A stretch of DNA of 64,000 bases, taken from contig NZ_CP090978.1 in NCBI RefSeq assembly GCF_021513275.1, positions 682,001 to 746,000 on the forward strand, written 5' to 3'. Shown piece by piece: positions 16,909 through 27,087 of the stretch. This DNA is from Paenibacillus hexagrammi. Lineage in GTDB: Bacteria; Bacillota; Bacilli; Paenibacillales; NBRC-103111. Under the pieces are notes generated by a model. That model worked only from the letters and a program-made list of their open reading frames with translations. It was not told the origin of the DNA and did not search any database. The translations under genes were made by a program, and so were the position numbers. Every line of letters begins with the position of its first letter. Positions within the stretch are counted from its first letter, which is position 1.

Positions 16909-17839
16909 TCTCATACAAAATGAAAATATGAAAATATATCGCAGGCTGCGAACCTGGATTCTAATCTTGCTGCTGGTCATGTTTGTTGTGATCGTGGCCA
17001 TCTTCTCACACTCCGGCAAAGAAGATCAGCTGGCCAATTGGAAAGAAATGACTCAGGGCTCTATGGATCAAGCGGCCAAAGAGATGACGAATCCCGAGCT
17101 TTCGCCTACATTCAAGGAACAGCTGAAACAGGAGATGAAGCTCAAGCAATATGCCCTCGACCACGATATTCCTCCTGTGGAAATGACTATGTGGGGCGGT
17201 GTTCAAAATGCAGCCAACCTGATCCAATTCGTCACCTTGTTTACCGTGATCATTGCCGGAGATATGGTGGCGGGCGAATTTACATGGGGAACGATCAAGC
17301 TGCTGCTGATTCGTCCGGCCAGCCGTTCGAAAATTCTATTATCCAAGTATATGGCTACGCTATTGTTTGCTGCTCTCCTGCTGGTCATCTTGTTCATCAG
17401 CGCGGTATTCATCAGCGGATTGATCTATGGATTCAGTTACTTCAATATGCCGTACACGGCTTTGGGCGAGGGCGGAGCGATTCAGGTAAGCAGCATGCCG
17501 CTTCATATGATGGCGGACTACAGCTTAAAGCTCGTTGAGCTAGTGATGGTTGTGACACTGGCATTTATGATTTCCACGGTATTCCGCAGCTCTTCTTTGG
17601 CCATCGGCATTAGCATCTTCATCATGTTTGCGGGACAAGTGATTTCGATGCTCTTGCTGCGCTATTCATGGGGCAAGTACTTCTTGTTTGCCAATACGGA
17701 CTTGACTCCATATTTGGACGGCAAGCCCTTGGCTGATGGCATGAGCCTTGGATTCTCCATCAGTGTGCTGCTGTTCTACTTCCTGCTGTTTAACGTGCTA
17801 TCTTGGGAAATATTCCGAAGAAGAGACATCGCGGCCTGA
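16892..17839 (+). CDS. ABC-2 type permease
   Basis: 315 residues with GTG start inside the ATPase gene. Six membrane segments: one near the N-terminus (WILILLLVMFVVIVAIF), then a large extracellular loop, and five from about residue 110 onward. GDMVAGEFTWGTIKLLLIRP is the typical ABC2_membrane motif. It is the partner of the BcrA-like ATPase. Confidence 0.88.
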   Translation: MIKLLNLIQNENMKIYRRLRTWILILLLVMFVVIVAIFSHSGKEDQLANWKEMTQGSMDQAAKEMTNPELSPTFKEQLKQEMKLKQYALDHDIPPVEMTMWGGVQNAANLIQFVTLFTVIIAGDMVAGEFTWGTIKLLLIRPASRSKILLSKYMATLLFAALLLVILFISAVFISGLIYGFSYFNMPYTALGEGGAIQVSSMPLHMMADYSLKLVELVMVVTLAFMISTVFRSSSLAIGISIFIMFAGQVISMLLLRYSWGKYFLFANTDLTPYLDGKPLADGMSLGFSISVLLFYFLLFNVLSWEIFRRRDIAA

Positions 17840-17846
17840 AGACAGC

Positions 17847-17881
17847 AAAAACTGCTTTCCTTAGAGGGAAGCAGTTTTTTT
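17847..17881. terminator. Bidirectional terminator
   Basis: AAAAACTGCTTTCC-ttaga-GGGAAGCAGTTTTTTT. It lies between the convergent permease and HAD genes and overlaps the HAD stop codon. Confidence 0.85.
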
Positions 17882-18607
17882 CACATACTCGTCGATGGTT
17901 GGCGGCACTTCACGCAGCGATTCCAATTGATAGAAGGCGCCTTGGGGCTCCACATCAATGGTTCCGGTGTTATACTCCCAATCCTGATGGGCTGGGATAT
18001 AGATGGTATGGATGCCTGCGTGAAGGGCGGGGAGAACATCCGTTCGAACGGAGTTGCCGATCATCCAGGTCCGCCTCGGATCGAAGCGCTGCTCGTGCAC
18101 GAGAGATTTCATATATTCCTTTGTCTTATGCACGGTGACGAAAACTCGGTCGTCGAAGTAATCGTGAAGGCCGGAATCCGCCACCTTCTTCATTTGAATC
18201 GTTGCATCTCCGCCTGTGTACAGATATAGCTTATGCCCGGCGCTTCGGAGGGCGTCGAGCGTTTCATGCATGAGCGGGTAAGGCTCGACAGTATAGGAAT
18301 AAACCGTATGGCCGAGATCCATGAGATGAGCTTCTTCCGTCTCGCTGGTTTCACGGCCTAGGACGTTTGAGAACCAGTGATACGTTTCGACGAAGGATTT
18401 GGGAAACCGCTCCGGCTTAAAGCCGTGAATTTGTACGCCGGCCAGATCAATTTCCACCTGCTTTTTCTTAATGTGTTGCGGTGTTAATTGGTGCCCGGAA
18501 AACCAGGTCAACATACGGTCCACGAATTGGTCGATGACAAAGTCGAAGTATCGATTGCAGTGTATGAGTGTATCGTCGAGATCAAATAGAATCGTTTGTT
18601 CTTTCAT
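17861..18607 (-). CDS. HAD-superfamily hydrolase
   Basis: About 248 residues from ATG 18607, which has AGGAG 8 bp upstream; a longer in-frame start at 18652 lacks such a site. Motif I is DLDDTLIHC, motif II LYTGG, a Lys in the cap region, and motif IV MIGNSVRTDV. It resembles YjjG/YsaA-type haloacid-dehalogenase phosphatases acting on small phosphorylated metabolites. The substrate cannot be read from the sequence. It is a single-gene unit. Confidence 0.85.
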   Translation of the reverse strand: MKEQTILFDLDDTLIHCNRYFDFVIDQFVDRMLTWFSGHQLTPQHIKKKQVEIDLAGVQIHGFKPERFPKSFVETYHWFSNVLGRETSETEEAHLMDLGHTVYSYTVEPYPLMHETLDALRSAGHKLYLYTGGDATIQMKKVADSGLHDYFDDRVFVTVHKTKEYMKSLVHEQRFDPRRTWMIGNSVRTDVLPALHAGIHTIYIPAHQDWEYNTGTIDVEPQGAFYQLESLREVPPTIDEYVKKTASL

Positions 18608-18803
18608 CTGCGTATCTCCTGCATCAGCCAGAAATAAGGAATTTCCAACCATTATACCATGTCAACCCAATTCGGCAACCGCACTCGCATGAATCACCGG
18701 GCACGCCAAGTCGATGATGTAAAGTAGCTGTCATAAGGACCAGCCTCCAATTCATCATGTGTCTGACAACAGTCATGCGACGTTGAACATTGAAGAAGTG
18801 TCC

Positions 18804-19262
18804 TTAATTGGATATAGCAACGGCAGGAGCCTTCAAGCTTTCTCCCGCCTGAGGCGCCGGCTTTGCAGCTTTATCAGGATCGCCGCTGCCTTGTGATGCA
18901 AGTGAAGGTTGTTTTCTTTCCATTTTGCTCGTTCCTTGAAATACTCCGCCTTCTTCGATGGTGATGGAAGCGGCGCTTATATCTCCAAGCAGCGTGCCTG
19001 TTGAAGTGATCGTAAGCTTGCCGGAGGTAGTAATATTGCCATGCACAATACCGGCCAAGACCACATCACGGGCTGTAATGTCCGAGCGGACATGGCCGTG
19101 CTCACCGATCGTCACATCCCCGTTGCATGTCACATCTCCGATAATTTGACCCTCAATCCGGATGCTTGCCTCCGAGCGGATGCAGCCCTCGAACAAAGTT
19201 CCTTCTCCGATTAAGGTGTCGGTCGTGTTCGGGTTCAATAACGATTTCCTTGTTTTAAACAT
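18804..19262 (-). CDS. Bactofilin (polymer-forming cytoskeletal protein)
   Basis: 152 residues. The DUF583 beta-helix core (about 14-115) shows the repeated pattern DTLIGEGTLFEGCIRSEASI, GDVTCNGDVTIGEHGHV, GNITTSGKLTITSTGTLLGDI. The flexible C-terminal tail is Lys/Pro/Ala-rich. It begins one base after the stop of an M23 peptidase gene, the common bactofilin-peptidase pairing that localises wall remodelling. Confidence 0.92.
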   Translation of the reverse strand: MFKTRKSLLNPNTTDTLIGEGTLFEGCIRSEASIRIEGQIIGDVTCNGDVTIGEHGHVRSDITARDVVLAGIVHGNITTSGKLTITSTGTLLGDISAASITIEEGGVFQGTSKMERKQPSLASQGSGDPDKAAKPAPQAGESLKAPAVAISN

Positions 19263-19263
19263 G

Positions 19264-20268
19264 CTAGTTGGCTTCCTTTCGTACTGTTTTTAGATAGGGC
19301 TTGGGATCAACGCTTTTGCCGTTCTTGAGAATCTCATAATGGAGATGCGGGCCGGTGCTTCGCCCTGTGGAACCAACAAGGCCGATCTTTTGGCCTTTTT
19401 CCACATGCTCTCCCTTACGTACAAACATTTTGTTTAAGTGCATGTACCAGGTACGCAGACCGGAAGTATGCTCCACAATAATGTTATTACCATGGAAGCG
19501 GTCGGTTCCTGTGCTCACTACTTTACCATCAGCGGCAGCAAAAACAGGCTCATTCGCTTTGGCGCCAAAGTCAATGCCTGCATGGAAGCTCGGCTTCGCT
19601 GTGAAAGGATCCTTGCGGTACCCGTAATTCGATGTCACCAGCTTGGTCGTCGTGGGCCAAATGCTCGGTATGGCCCGCAGCTTTTCCTGCTGACGTTTTG
19701 CTTCCGCGAGACTCAGCCCTAGCTTGCTGACTTCCGTGTTCAGCGCGGTTAGAGAGGCCGAGGTTTGCTCGCCCAGCTTCAAGATATCGTCTTGGGAGAC
19801 GGACTTGGAGCTTCCGCCGACACCCAAGGCCGGGCCTATCATCAGCTTCTCAGCCTGGGCGACAGCCGAGCTCGCTCCGGAAGCTTCCTTGGAGCTTGCA
19901 TCGTCCAGTGACAGCGCTTTGAGTTCATGTTCCAGTTGTTTCATTTGTTCAACCTTGGCTTTCATTTGCTCGGCTTGCTGAGAAAGCTGAATCACTTCAT
20001 TTTGCAATTGCTCGATGGCTTGATTCTTGGAGGTTAATGCTGCGCTTAGCTGCAGCTTCTCCCCGCGAAGCTGGGATTTGAGTACGCTTGCTGCTTTACT
20101 GGTATGCAGGTGCAAGGCATAGGTCATCAAACAGATAGCAAGCAGAAGACTGCCGCATGTCGCTATTGCATAGGTGAAGAGGTTGGTAATTCGAAATCTG
20201 ACGATAGATTGATTCGCCTCAGGAATAATGACTAGCGTCAGTTTTTTGGGCTTCCATTTGAGTTTCAT
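19264..20268 (-). CDS. M23-family cell-wall metallopeptidase
   Basis: 334 residues. One N-terminal membrane anchor (about 31-52), a long coiled coil (65-120 and 165-195), then an M23 (LytM) domain (about 205-325). Zinc and catalytic residues are H229 and D233 (HAGIDFG), H277 (YMHLNK) and H308/H310 (PHLHYE), so the enzyme appears active. Expected role: peptidoglycan endopeptidase at a site set by the adjacent bactofilin. Confidence 0.9.
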   Translation of the reverse strand: MKLKWKPKKLTLVIIPEANQSIVRFRITNLFTYAIATCGSLLLAICLMTYALHLHTSKAASVLKSQLRGEKLQLSAALTSKNQAIEQLQNEVIQLSQQAEQMKAKVEQMKQLEHELKALSLDDASSKEASGASSAVAQAEKLMIGPALGVGGSSKSVSQDDILKLGEQTSASLTALNTEVSKLGLSLAEAKRQQEKLRAIPSIWPTTTKLVTSNYGYRKDPFTAKPSFHAGIDFGAKANEPVFAAADGKVVSTGTDRFHGNNIIVEHTSGLRTWYMHLNKMFVRKGEHVEKGQKIGLVGSTGRSTGPHLHYEILKNGKSVDPKPYLKTVRKEAN

Positions 20269-20313
20269 AACAACGTTATAAGCTCCTATTCAGATTTTTT
20301 GGACAAGAATAAG

Positions 20314-21846
20314 TTATTTGTTACCAGCTTGGGATTGTTTAATCCGACTCACCTCCATATATGTTGTGAATGCGGTTAAGGTCAGGCAGCATCCATATAA
20401 GGATGCGCATACGGTACCTGACTGCGGATTGTATCGGCTGAACACGAGGCCGGCTGCCATGCTGCCCAGAGATGCCAGCATCAAGAGATTGCCGATCCAA
20501 AGCCAATGCGAGTAAGTAAGATTCTTGCTCCAAAACGCTGCTCTGCTCTTTGATTGTGCGTCCGACCCGCCGGATGCAGGCTGGTGTTTGCTTTGACTTC
20601 TTGAATCGCCTTGACTGTCTTGATTGTCTTGATTGCCTTGACTCGCTTGATTGACTTGGTTCCCCCGTTTCTCCTGGCTCACCTGACTCGCTTGATTCCA
20701 CTGTTTCTCTTGTTTCTCTTGTTTCTCTTGTTTCTCTTGTTTCTCTTGATTCCCCATTCCCAGCTTTCTGCTTTTGATCTTCACAACGACAAACAGAAGG
20801 ATCATGACGGCAGGCTGATAGGCCAGCACAATAACCGGCGAGCTAAAGTTAGCAAAGGACAGCAGCTCTGTCGTACTTCGAAATGACATGATCGTTGTCA
20901 TCACAAGAACCATGGCAACCGGTTTGTTGAATATCGGATAGTTACGCTCCTTGAACAAGCTGCTAATTCCAAGCAGCAGAGCTGTATAAAGAGCGATCAT
21001 TTTGCAGGCAATGGTAGGAAACCATACCGTCAGCATGACGATATCCAGCCGGTCCAAGAAGTCGGTGACGTGGATCATTTGTACCAAATTATAGGTCGGA
21101 TACAGGAAATTGCCCGGCATCTTCGGACCCAGGACGATCAACACCATAAAGATGAGCAATGTCAACAAAAAAATACCGAGCATGGCGCCATGACGAATGG
21201 AAGAGCGAATATAACTGGCGTTGTAGACGGTATGCAAGAAGGCCCCAAGAATAAAGATATCGCCAGCACTGCCGATGGTAAGCAGATTGCTGAAAGTAAG
21301 ATTATAGACAGGGGCCGTCAAGACTGGCGAGATCAATCTCAAGTAAAACTCATTGGATAGCAGTAAAGGCATTGCCATGACGGAAACGACGAATAACGGG
21401 TAAAACAGGTCGTTAACGCGGGCAATGACTTCTACGCTGCTCTTGCCAAAATAGCAAAGCACCAAGCAGGGAAGAAGAATCAAGATCTCAATAGGTGTGT
21501 GATGAAGCAGCAGGGTCGAGCTGAACTTGGCCAAAGAACCAACATCTCTGGCGGCAATAAGCCACAAGTGAAACAGAATGACAAGATTGACCAGAGTCCC
21601 GCCCCATCTACCTAGCACTTCCATGGTAATCTCGAAGATATGCTTCCCCGGGTAATGTTTGCTCAAGTATCCAAAGAAAGCAGCGATAGCAAAGACATAG
21701 AAGACAGGGATGAGATAACTGAACCAGGCGTCCATTTCACTGACTCGGATCAGGACATTCTGGAGCGTCAGGATACCTCCGCTCGTTATCACGGAAGAGG
21801 CGAGCCATGCGAGCTGTCTCTGGTTAATAATTTGTTTGCTATCCAT
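20314..21846 (-). CDS. gerKB: Spore germinant receptor permease subunit (GerAB/GerKB family)
   Basis: 510 residues with ten or more membrane helices and the GerAB hallmark start (QLAWLASSVITSGGILTL). Family members usually have about 360-370 residues. The excess is a hydrophilic insertion after helix 10 (about residues 365-430), very rich in Gln/Asn/Ser/Lys with five EKQ repeats, followed by two further membrane helices. It acts in the spore inner membrane with the A and C subunits encoded upstream. Confidence 0.88.
   Translation of the reverse strand: MDSKQIINQRQLAWLASSVITSGGILTLQNVLIRVSEMDAWFSYLIPVFYVFAIAAFFGYLSKHYPGKHIFEITMEVLGRWGGTLVNLVILFHLWLIAARDVGSLAKFSSTLLLHHTPIEILILLPCLVLCYFGKSSVEVIARVNDLFYPLFVVSVMAMPLLLSNEFYLRLISPVLTAPVYNLTFSNLLTIGSAGDIFILGAFLHTVYNASYIRSSIRHGAMLGIFLLTLLIFMVLIVLGPKMPGNFLYPTYNLVQMIHVTDFLDRLDIVMLTVWFPTIACKMIALYTALLLGISSLFKERNYPIFNKPVAMVLVMTTIMSFRSTTELLSFANFSSPVIVLAYQPAVMILLFVVVKIKSRKLGMGNQEKQEKQEKQEKQEKQWNQASQVSQEKRGNQVNQASQGNQDNQDSQGDSRSQSKHQPASGGSDAQSKSRAAFWSKNLTYSHWLWIGNLLMLASLGSMAAGLVFSRYNPQSGTVCASLYGCCLTLTAFTTYMEVSRIKQSQAGNK
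20703..20747. repeat. Five tandem 9-bp repeats inside gerKB
   Basis: GTTTCTCTT repeated five times without interruption (plus strand). On the coding strand this gives repeated Glu-Lys-Gln triplets in the cytoplasmic insertion of the GerKB-like protein. Repeat copy number is likely to vary. Confidence 0.9.
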
Positions 21847-21883
21847 ACAATCGAGTCACCGCTTTCCATGCTATCTACTTCTT

Positions 21884-22114
21884 TTAAACCCCGATCATAC
21901 TGCTGACCCATGGCGATACGTAATGAATAAAGAATTGGGTTGGCATCGGGAAGCTTATATGCAAATACTTGCTTGCAAACAGTCCAAACGCAGCCAAATA
22001 CGCGAGAGTGTAACAAAATTTGATACTTCTCTTCTGCTTACGGAGCATGCCCCAATCGAACATCAGACTGAAAAGCATAATGAAAAGAAAACCGAGACTG
22101 AATAATGTGTTCAC
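21884..22114 (-). CDS. Small two-helix membrane protein in ger operon
   Basis: 76 residues, GTG start overlapping the end of gerKC. Two membrane segments (TLFSLGFLFIMLFSLMF; FCYTLAYLAAFGLFASKY). Small membrane proteins (GerD-like or the D subunits) are often encoded within gerA-type operons and modulate receptor activity. That role is inferred from position. Confidence 0.65.
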   Translation of the reverse strand: MNTLFSLGFLFIMLFSLMFDWGMLRKQKRSIKFCYTLAYLAAFGLFASKYLHISFPMPTQFFIHYVSPWVSSMIGV

Positions 22115-23369
22115 TATCGCATTCCGTCCTTAATCACATTCTGGTTAATAAGACCTGTTTCGGTTATTGTGGCTGTTACCTGAATGTTGAAGGATGCTTC
22201 CTTAAACAAAGTCCTCCAGTTCTGCTCTAGACGCTTCTTCCACGCATCCGGATGGTTACGCCATACAACTAGGCCTAGTTGAGCAGAATCGGTGCCTTTA
22301 TTTTGCATTTGTTTCAGACATGCCTGTACATTCTTCTTGATTTGTTCTGCGAACTTCTGCTCCAGATTATGCAGCACATCCGACTCGTTGGTGTCCTGGT
22401 TAGACAAGTCCTCGCGGACCGTTCCCCATGCTTCGATCTTGACATCAAAGGATACGTTGTCCCCATCCAGCTTCGGTTTGAACGATGCTTGCCCTTTGGA
22501 TACCAAAATACTGATATCATCGCCTTGTTCGTCGATTGGGAAGGTAATCGAATGCTCTTTGACTTTGTTTCTAAGCCACATAAGTCCGTTGGCCTCCTCC
22601 TCCTGATAAGTACCGACCATTCGGTCACCACGGAATTGACCATAACCAATCAACTGGACTTCCTTGGAGGTTGGCTTGGATCCCTGGCTATCGCGCTTCT
22701 CAAGGAAGGAGACGATAGGGTCGCTGTTGAAGCTGAGCGCAATCCCGATATCCTTTGTTGTTGTCGGCATGGCTTGTGGGGATTTGACCAGTTCCCTGAT
22801 GGCCTCTGCCGGGAAACGTTCAAATTTAGGCTTAGCATTCAGAAGCTCATATCCTTTGCCTTTTGTGACGACAAGAAAGCAGGTTAATCGGCTATCCGGT
22901 GTTCGTGGGACGACGTCAAACATCTCGCTAATTCCCTTTTTGCCATCTCTTCTCCGATGATAATCGTCCGGCGATGTGACAAAAACAGTTTGCGCGACAT
23001 CCTCTTTTGGAGCTTGCTTGTGGCTTCCCGCATTGTTGCTCCCGTTTCGGAGTCAATGTAATAGCTGTTATTACCGGAAGTACCTCCTCCGCCTCCGCTG
23101 GCACCGCCCATTGAACCGGGAAGGGGGACAAGATAGGATACCCGGTATTTCCCGTCATCCTCGAGATCGACAGAGGAGCTAAGTACAAAGGCGACATCGT
23201 TCGTCTCAATCCTGTCCCAGCAGCCGGTCAGAAGTAGGCATGCTGAAGTAAGAACACCAATCAGCGCGGGCAGCCGTGGGTTCACCCGATCGAATAATAA
23301 ACGCCTATCAGCTATCTTGTTCAGCATCGAAGTCATGGCTCGATGAAGCGGGTTCATTGAATTAGCCAT
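22114..23369 (-). CDS. gerKC: Spore germination lipoprotein GerAC/GerKC family (frameshifted)
   Basis: Start at 23369 (MANSMNPLHRAM) with AAGGAG upstream. Lipobox LLTGC, then WDRIETNDVAFVLSSSVD, which is typical of GerAC proteins. The frame breaks at T5/C3 (22934-22941); one added base gives MAKKGISEMFDVVPRTPDSR and a continuous protein of about 418 residues, close to the family length. A Gly-rich stretch (GGASGGGGGTSGNNSYYI) sits near residue 90. It lies between gerKA and the small membrane gene. Confidence 0.85.
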
Positions 23370-23376
23370 GGTGCCA

Positions 23377-25026
23377 TCACTCCTTGCTTGATTGGTGCTC
23401 ATGGTGAATGTTGCTTCCATCTAATCCGCCATCCTGCATGATTTGATCAGGCAGCTGGTTGTCCATACGAGTTCCGTCCTGCAGCGGCATGTAAGCCGGG
23501 CGCTTCTTCATCGCCCACCAAGGAGCCCGGATTATAACATCCTTCAAGTCTGTTGATGAGAGCGGTCCGAGCGGTGATAAATACGGCACACCGAAGGAGC
23601 GAAGGTTGGCCAGATGGCCCAGCAGGAGCATCAAGCACAGGAAGATGCCGTAGAAGCCGAATAGAGCCGCTGCAATCAAGATCGGAAAGCGCAGCATGCG
23701 AATGGCGATGGCGCCGTTAAAACGCGGAATAGTGAATGAAGCGATTCCTGTAATCGATACGACAATGACCATCGGAGCCGATACAATGCCGGCTTGGACG
23801 GCGGCTTGTCCGACGACAAGAGCGCCGAGAATACTAACAGCAGAGCCCACGGCTTTCGGCAGACGGATGCCTGCTTCACGGAGCGCCTCGAATGTGATTT
23901 CCATGATGAAAGCTTCGACGACAGAGGGAAACGGGATGGCTTCCCTGGCGGCGGCCACACTCAGCATTAACGTCGTTGGGAGCAGCTCCTGGTGGTAGGT
24001 AGTAATCGCTACATACAGAGCCGGTGTGGTCAGCGAAAGGAACATGAACACATAGCGCAGCCAGCGCAGCAAGGTGGCGATTTGAAAGCGTTCATAATAG
24101 TCCTCGTTGGCCTGCAGAATTTGCATGAAAATAAAAGGCACGACAAGGGCAAATGGCGTTCCGTCTATGATGATGGCCACTCTTCCTTGCAGCAAGGCGC
24201 CGGTAACGACATCCGGTCTTTCCGTATACTGCATTTGCGGAAAGGGCGAGTAGGCATCGTCTTGGATGAGCTCCTCAATCATGCCGGATTCCATAATGGC
24301 ATCAATTTGAATCTGCTCCAATCGCTTGACGACTTCCTCCACCAAGGACGGCATAGCGATATCGTCCATATAACACACGACAATATTTGTATTGCTTTCT
24401 TTGCCGATCGTCATCGATTTCATCTTGAGTCTCGGCGTCTTTAGCTTGCGCCTGACCATCGATGTATTCGTCCTGAGGCTCTCGACGAAGCCCTCGCGCG
24501 GTCCGCGAACGACGGTTTCCGTCTCAGGCTCTGCGACCGAACGCTTCTCCGTTCCGCGAATGCCCAGCAGGATCGCCTTTGCGTTACCTTCAACGAGCAG
24601 AGCGGTGTCGCCGCTCAGGATCGAAACGAGAAGGTCCCCATAATTGTCGGAGACCTGTGTTTGCGAGACAGGCAGGATCGTCCCGACGATCCGCTCAATC
24701 GATGTCTCCCCGCCGCCCAGCAGCATGAGCGATTTCATGGTGTCGTTCAGCAGCTGCGTATTGGCCAGACCGTCGACGAACAGCAGCAGCGCGGGGATTC
24801 CGGATTGGATCTCAAATTCGCGCACGACCACATCCGAGCAGTCCCTGAAAATATCTTTAATAAAGGAATGATTCTCCTCCAGCAGGAGTGATAATTTGGC
24901 CTTCTTCAGCTCCTCAATAAAGTGGTAATCCATCGCATCCGCCAGTTCCAGCGGCTCGCCATCTGGTTTGCCCTGTGGACGTGTGCGCAATAACCGCTTC
25001 ATGATGCTTTGGGATCTGTCCTTCAT
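23377..25026 (-). CDS. gerKA: Spore germinant receptor subunit GerAA/GerKA
   Basis: 549 residues from ATG 25026 (AGGAGGTACACC upstream). The N-terminal soluble domain carries the GerAA signatures LLVEGNAKAILLGIRGTEKRS and VRGPREGFVESLRTN; the C-terminal half has about five membrane helices including PFPSVVEAFIMEITFEALREAG. It is the first gene of a gerKA-gerKC-small protein-gerKB operon. Forespore (SigG) expression is expected but I did not identify the promoter. Confidence 0.93.
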   Translation of the reverse strand: MKDRSQSIMKRLLRTRPQGKPDGEPLELADAMDYHFIEELKKAKLSLLLEENHSFIKDIFRDCSDVVVREFEIQSGIPALLLFVDGLANTQLLNDTMKSLMLLGGGETSIERIVGTILPVSQTQVSDNYGDLLVSILSGDTALLVEGNAKAILLGIRGTEKRSVAEPETETVVRGPREGFVESLRTNTSMVRRKLKTPRLKMKSMTIGKESNTNIVVCYMDDIAMPSLVEEVVKRLEQIQIDAIMESGMIEELIQDDAYSPFPQMQYTERPDVVTGALLQGRVAIIIDGTPFALVVPFIFMQILQANEDYYERFQIATLLRWLRYVFMFLSLTTPALYVAITTYHQELLPTTLMLSVAAAREAIPFPSVVEAFIMEITFEALREAGIRLPKAVGSAVSILGALVVGQAAVQAGIVSAPMVIVVSITGIASFTIPRFNGAIAIRMLRFPILIAAALFGFYGIFLCLMLLLGHLANLRSFGVPYLSPLGPLSSTDLKDVIIRAPWWAMKKRPAYMPLQDGTRMDNQLPDQIMQDGGLDGSNIHHEHQSSKE

Positions 25027-25226
25027 GATGGTGTACCTCCTGCCGAACACAAGTGAAAGCAACTATATTTTGTTCGCTGTGAAAGGATTTTATTACGAAT
25101 CTTGGTAACTTTTACTTTTGGGGGAGGCATCGTCACGTGAGATTGTATACACCTACCTTGGTTGGTATAAGCTATCAGAACGTACCTTGTAAGCAGGTAT
25201 GGAAAGGACTCGAGGGGGAGAGAGCG

Positions 25227-26657
25227 ATGTTCTGGCTTTTAATGCTACTGCTGCTATTTGTCTTTCAGACGGCGACAATTCTGGTGGGCGAATTCCGAAG
25301 GCCTGCTAAGACCGTTGCCTGGCTTCTCGTTTTGTTTATTTTTCCGATCATTGGATTTATCATGTATTATTTTCTGGCCAAAGAATATTCACAGCGCAAA
25401 ATTGTTCGCCGAAGGACAAGACATAAAATGACCGACATACAGCGTCAGCTGCGCATGCCGGGAGGTGCGTCAGATGTGGGTTCCACCTCATCCTTGTGTG
25501 AATTGTACAGCGATTCCCGCTTGTGCGGGCTGCTTCACAATATCCCCGGGTCACCGATCACAAGCAGAAACCAGGTCACAGTCCTAACCAATGCAGAAGC
25601 GGCTTATCCCGTCATGCTGGAGGCGATTGAACAAGCGCAGTCTCACATTCATGTTGAGTTTTATACCATACGCCACGATCAGATTGGAACTAAATTCCAA
25701 GAAATCTTGATTCAAAAAGCGAAAGAGGGCGTCAAGGTAAGAATCATCTATGATGGCATCGGCAGTTATTCACTTTCTTCTTCGTACATAAAAAAACTTC
25801 GTCAGGCCGGGATCGAGGTCCATCCCTTTCTGCCGCCGCTCATTGCTTTCTTTGATAAACGAATGAATTACCGCAACCACCGGAAAATCGTTGTCGTAGA
25901 TGGACAAATCGGTTTTGTGGGGGGGATCAATATCGGAGATGAATACTTGGGGAAGGATCCGAAGCTAGGCTTTTGGCGGGACACCCACCTGAAGCTTCAG
26001 GGTGATGCGGTCTATTACCTGCAGATGACCTTTCTGACCGATTGGCACTTTGTATGCGGACAGAAATTGACGGAGGATGCCTTGTTTCCCGAGCATGGGC
26101 AGCCCGATTCTTCCTTAGTTCAGATGATTTCCAGCGGTCCCGATGCCCAGTGGGATTCGATTCAAGAGATGTTCTTTGCCGGCATTGCCGCAGCGAAGAA
26201 GCGGGTGTACATGACGACGCCGTATTTTATACCGGACGGCAGCATTGCCATGGCGCTGAAAACAGCCGCTATCAGCGGCGTGGATGTCCGCATCATTTTA
26301 CCCTATAAAGGTGATTCCCGTATCGTTCAATATGCTTCCAGATCGTACTTGCAGGAGCTGATGCAGGCCGGAGTCCGGTTTTATTTATACCGTAAGGGGT
26401 TTATTCATGCAAAGATTTTAATTATTGATCATATGTTGGCCACTGTGGGCACCGCCAATATGGATATGCGAAGTTTTTTCAGCAATTTTGAACTGAATGC
26501 GGTGATGTTTGACCGCGATATCATGAAGAGGATTGAAACTGATTTCATGCAGGATTTGAAGGATTGCGAGGAGCTGAGGCTGGTTGAGTTCGAGAAACGA
26601 TCACGCTATGAAAAAGGAAAGGAAGTGATCGCAAGATTGCTCTCACCTTTGTTTTAA
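25227..26657 (+). CDS. cls: Cardiolipin synthase (phospholipase D family)
   Basis: 476 residues from ATG 25227 (GAGGGGGAGAGAG upstream); a longer GTG start at 25137 is unlikely. Two N-terminal membrane helices, a PLDc_N domain, then two HKD motifs: HRKIVVVDGQIGFVGG and HAKILIIDHMLATVGTANMD. Reaction: two phosphatidylglycerol to cardiolipin plus glycerol at the inner membrane. It is divergent from the ger operon. Confidence 0.92.
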   Translation: MFWLLMLLLLFVFQTATILVGEFRRPAKTVAWLLVLFIFPIIGFIMYYFLAKEYSQRKIVRRRTRHKMTDIQRQLRMPGGASDVGSTSSLCELYSDSRLCGLLHNIPGSPITSRNQVTVLTNAEAAYPVMLEAIEQAQSHIHVEFYTIRHDQIGTKFQEILIQKAKEGVKVRIIYDGIGSYSLSSSYIKKLRQAGIEVHPFLPPLIAFFDKRMNYRNHRKIVVVDGQIGFVGGINIGDEYLGKDPKLGFWRDTHLKLQGDAVYYLQMTFLTDWHFVCGQKLTEDALFPEHGQPDSSLVQMISSGPDAQWDSIQEMFFAGIAAAKKRVYMTTPYFIPDGSIAMALKTAAISGVDVRIILPYKGDSRIVQYASRSYLQELMQAGVRFYLYRKGFIHAKILIIDHMLATVGTANMDMRSFFSNFELNAVMFDRDIMKRIETDFMQDLKDCEELRLVEFEKRSRYEKGKEVIARLLSPLF

Positions 26658-26682
26658 AACAGGAGGGAGGGGCCGAGAGAGC

Positions 26683-27000
26683 TTACAGGCAGTCGATAAG
26701 CGCTTGCCAAAGGGCATCACAAAGCTCGCCGGCTCGGTACCGGTCATTCACGACCCACTCACGGTCATCCTGGTGCATAGCGTGAATACGTCCATGCTCA
26801 CTTAAGAATTGAAGAATTTGACCTACGTTCAGCAGCGGCAGCGATTTGATGCGGTCTACGCCGTTCAAGTAATAAATCATTTCCTCATGGTCGCCGATGG
26901 CGATATAGTCGCCCTCTTGAGGCTTCCACCGGCTGCGGAGCTTGTCGGTTTGTTCACTTGATAATTCGGCAATCTGAAGCTGTGTTATTCGTTGTTTCAT
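26683..27000 (-). CDS. Conserved hypothetical protein
   Basis: 105 residues, soluble, acidic and aromatic-rich (WKPQEGDYIAIGDHEEMIYY; HQDDREWVVNDRYRAGELCD). The ribosome site is GGAGG before ATG 27000. The family is not recognised. It lies between cls and ligD on the ligD strand. Confidence 0.6.
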   Translation of the reverse strand: MKQRITQLQIAELSSEQTDKLRSRWKPQEGDYIAIGDHEEMIYYLNGVDRIKSLPLLNVGQILQFLSEHGRIHAMHQDDREWVVNDRYRAGELCDALWQALIDCL

Positions 27001-27087
27001 AGCAACCTCCTTCGAGAAACGTTCCCTCCATCCTAACTTAAATTAGACAAATATGCACAAATTCCTGCCTATAAGGCATATCAGTAC

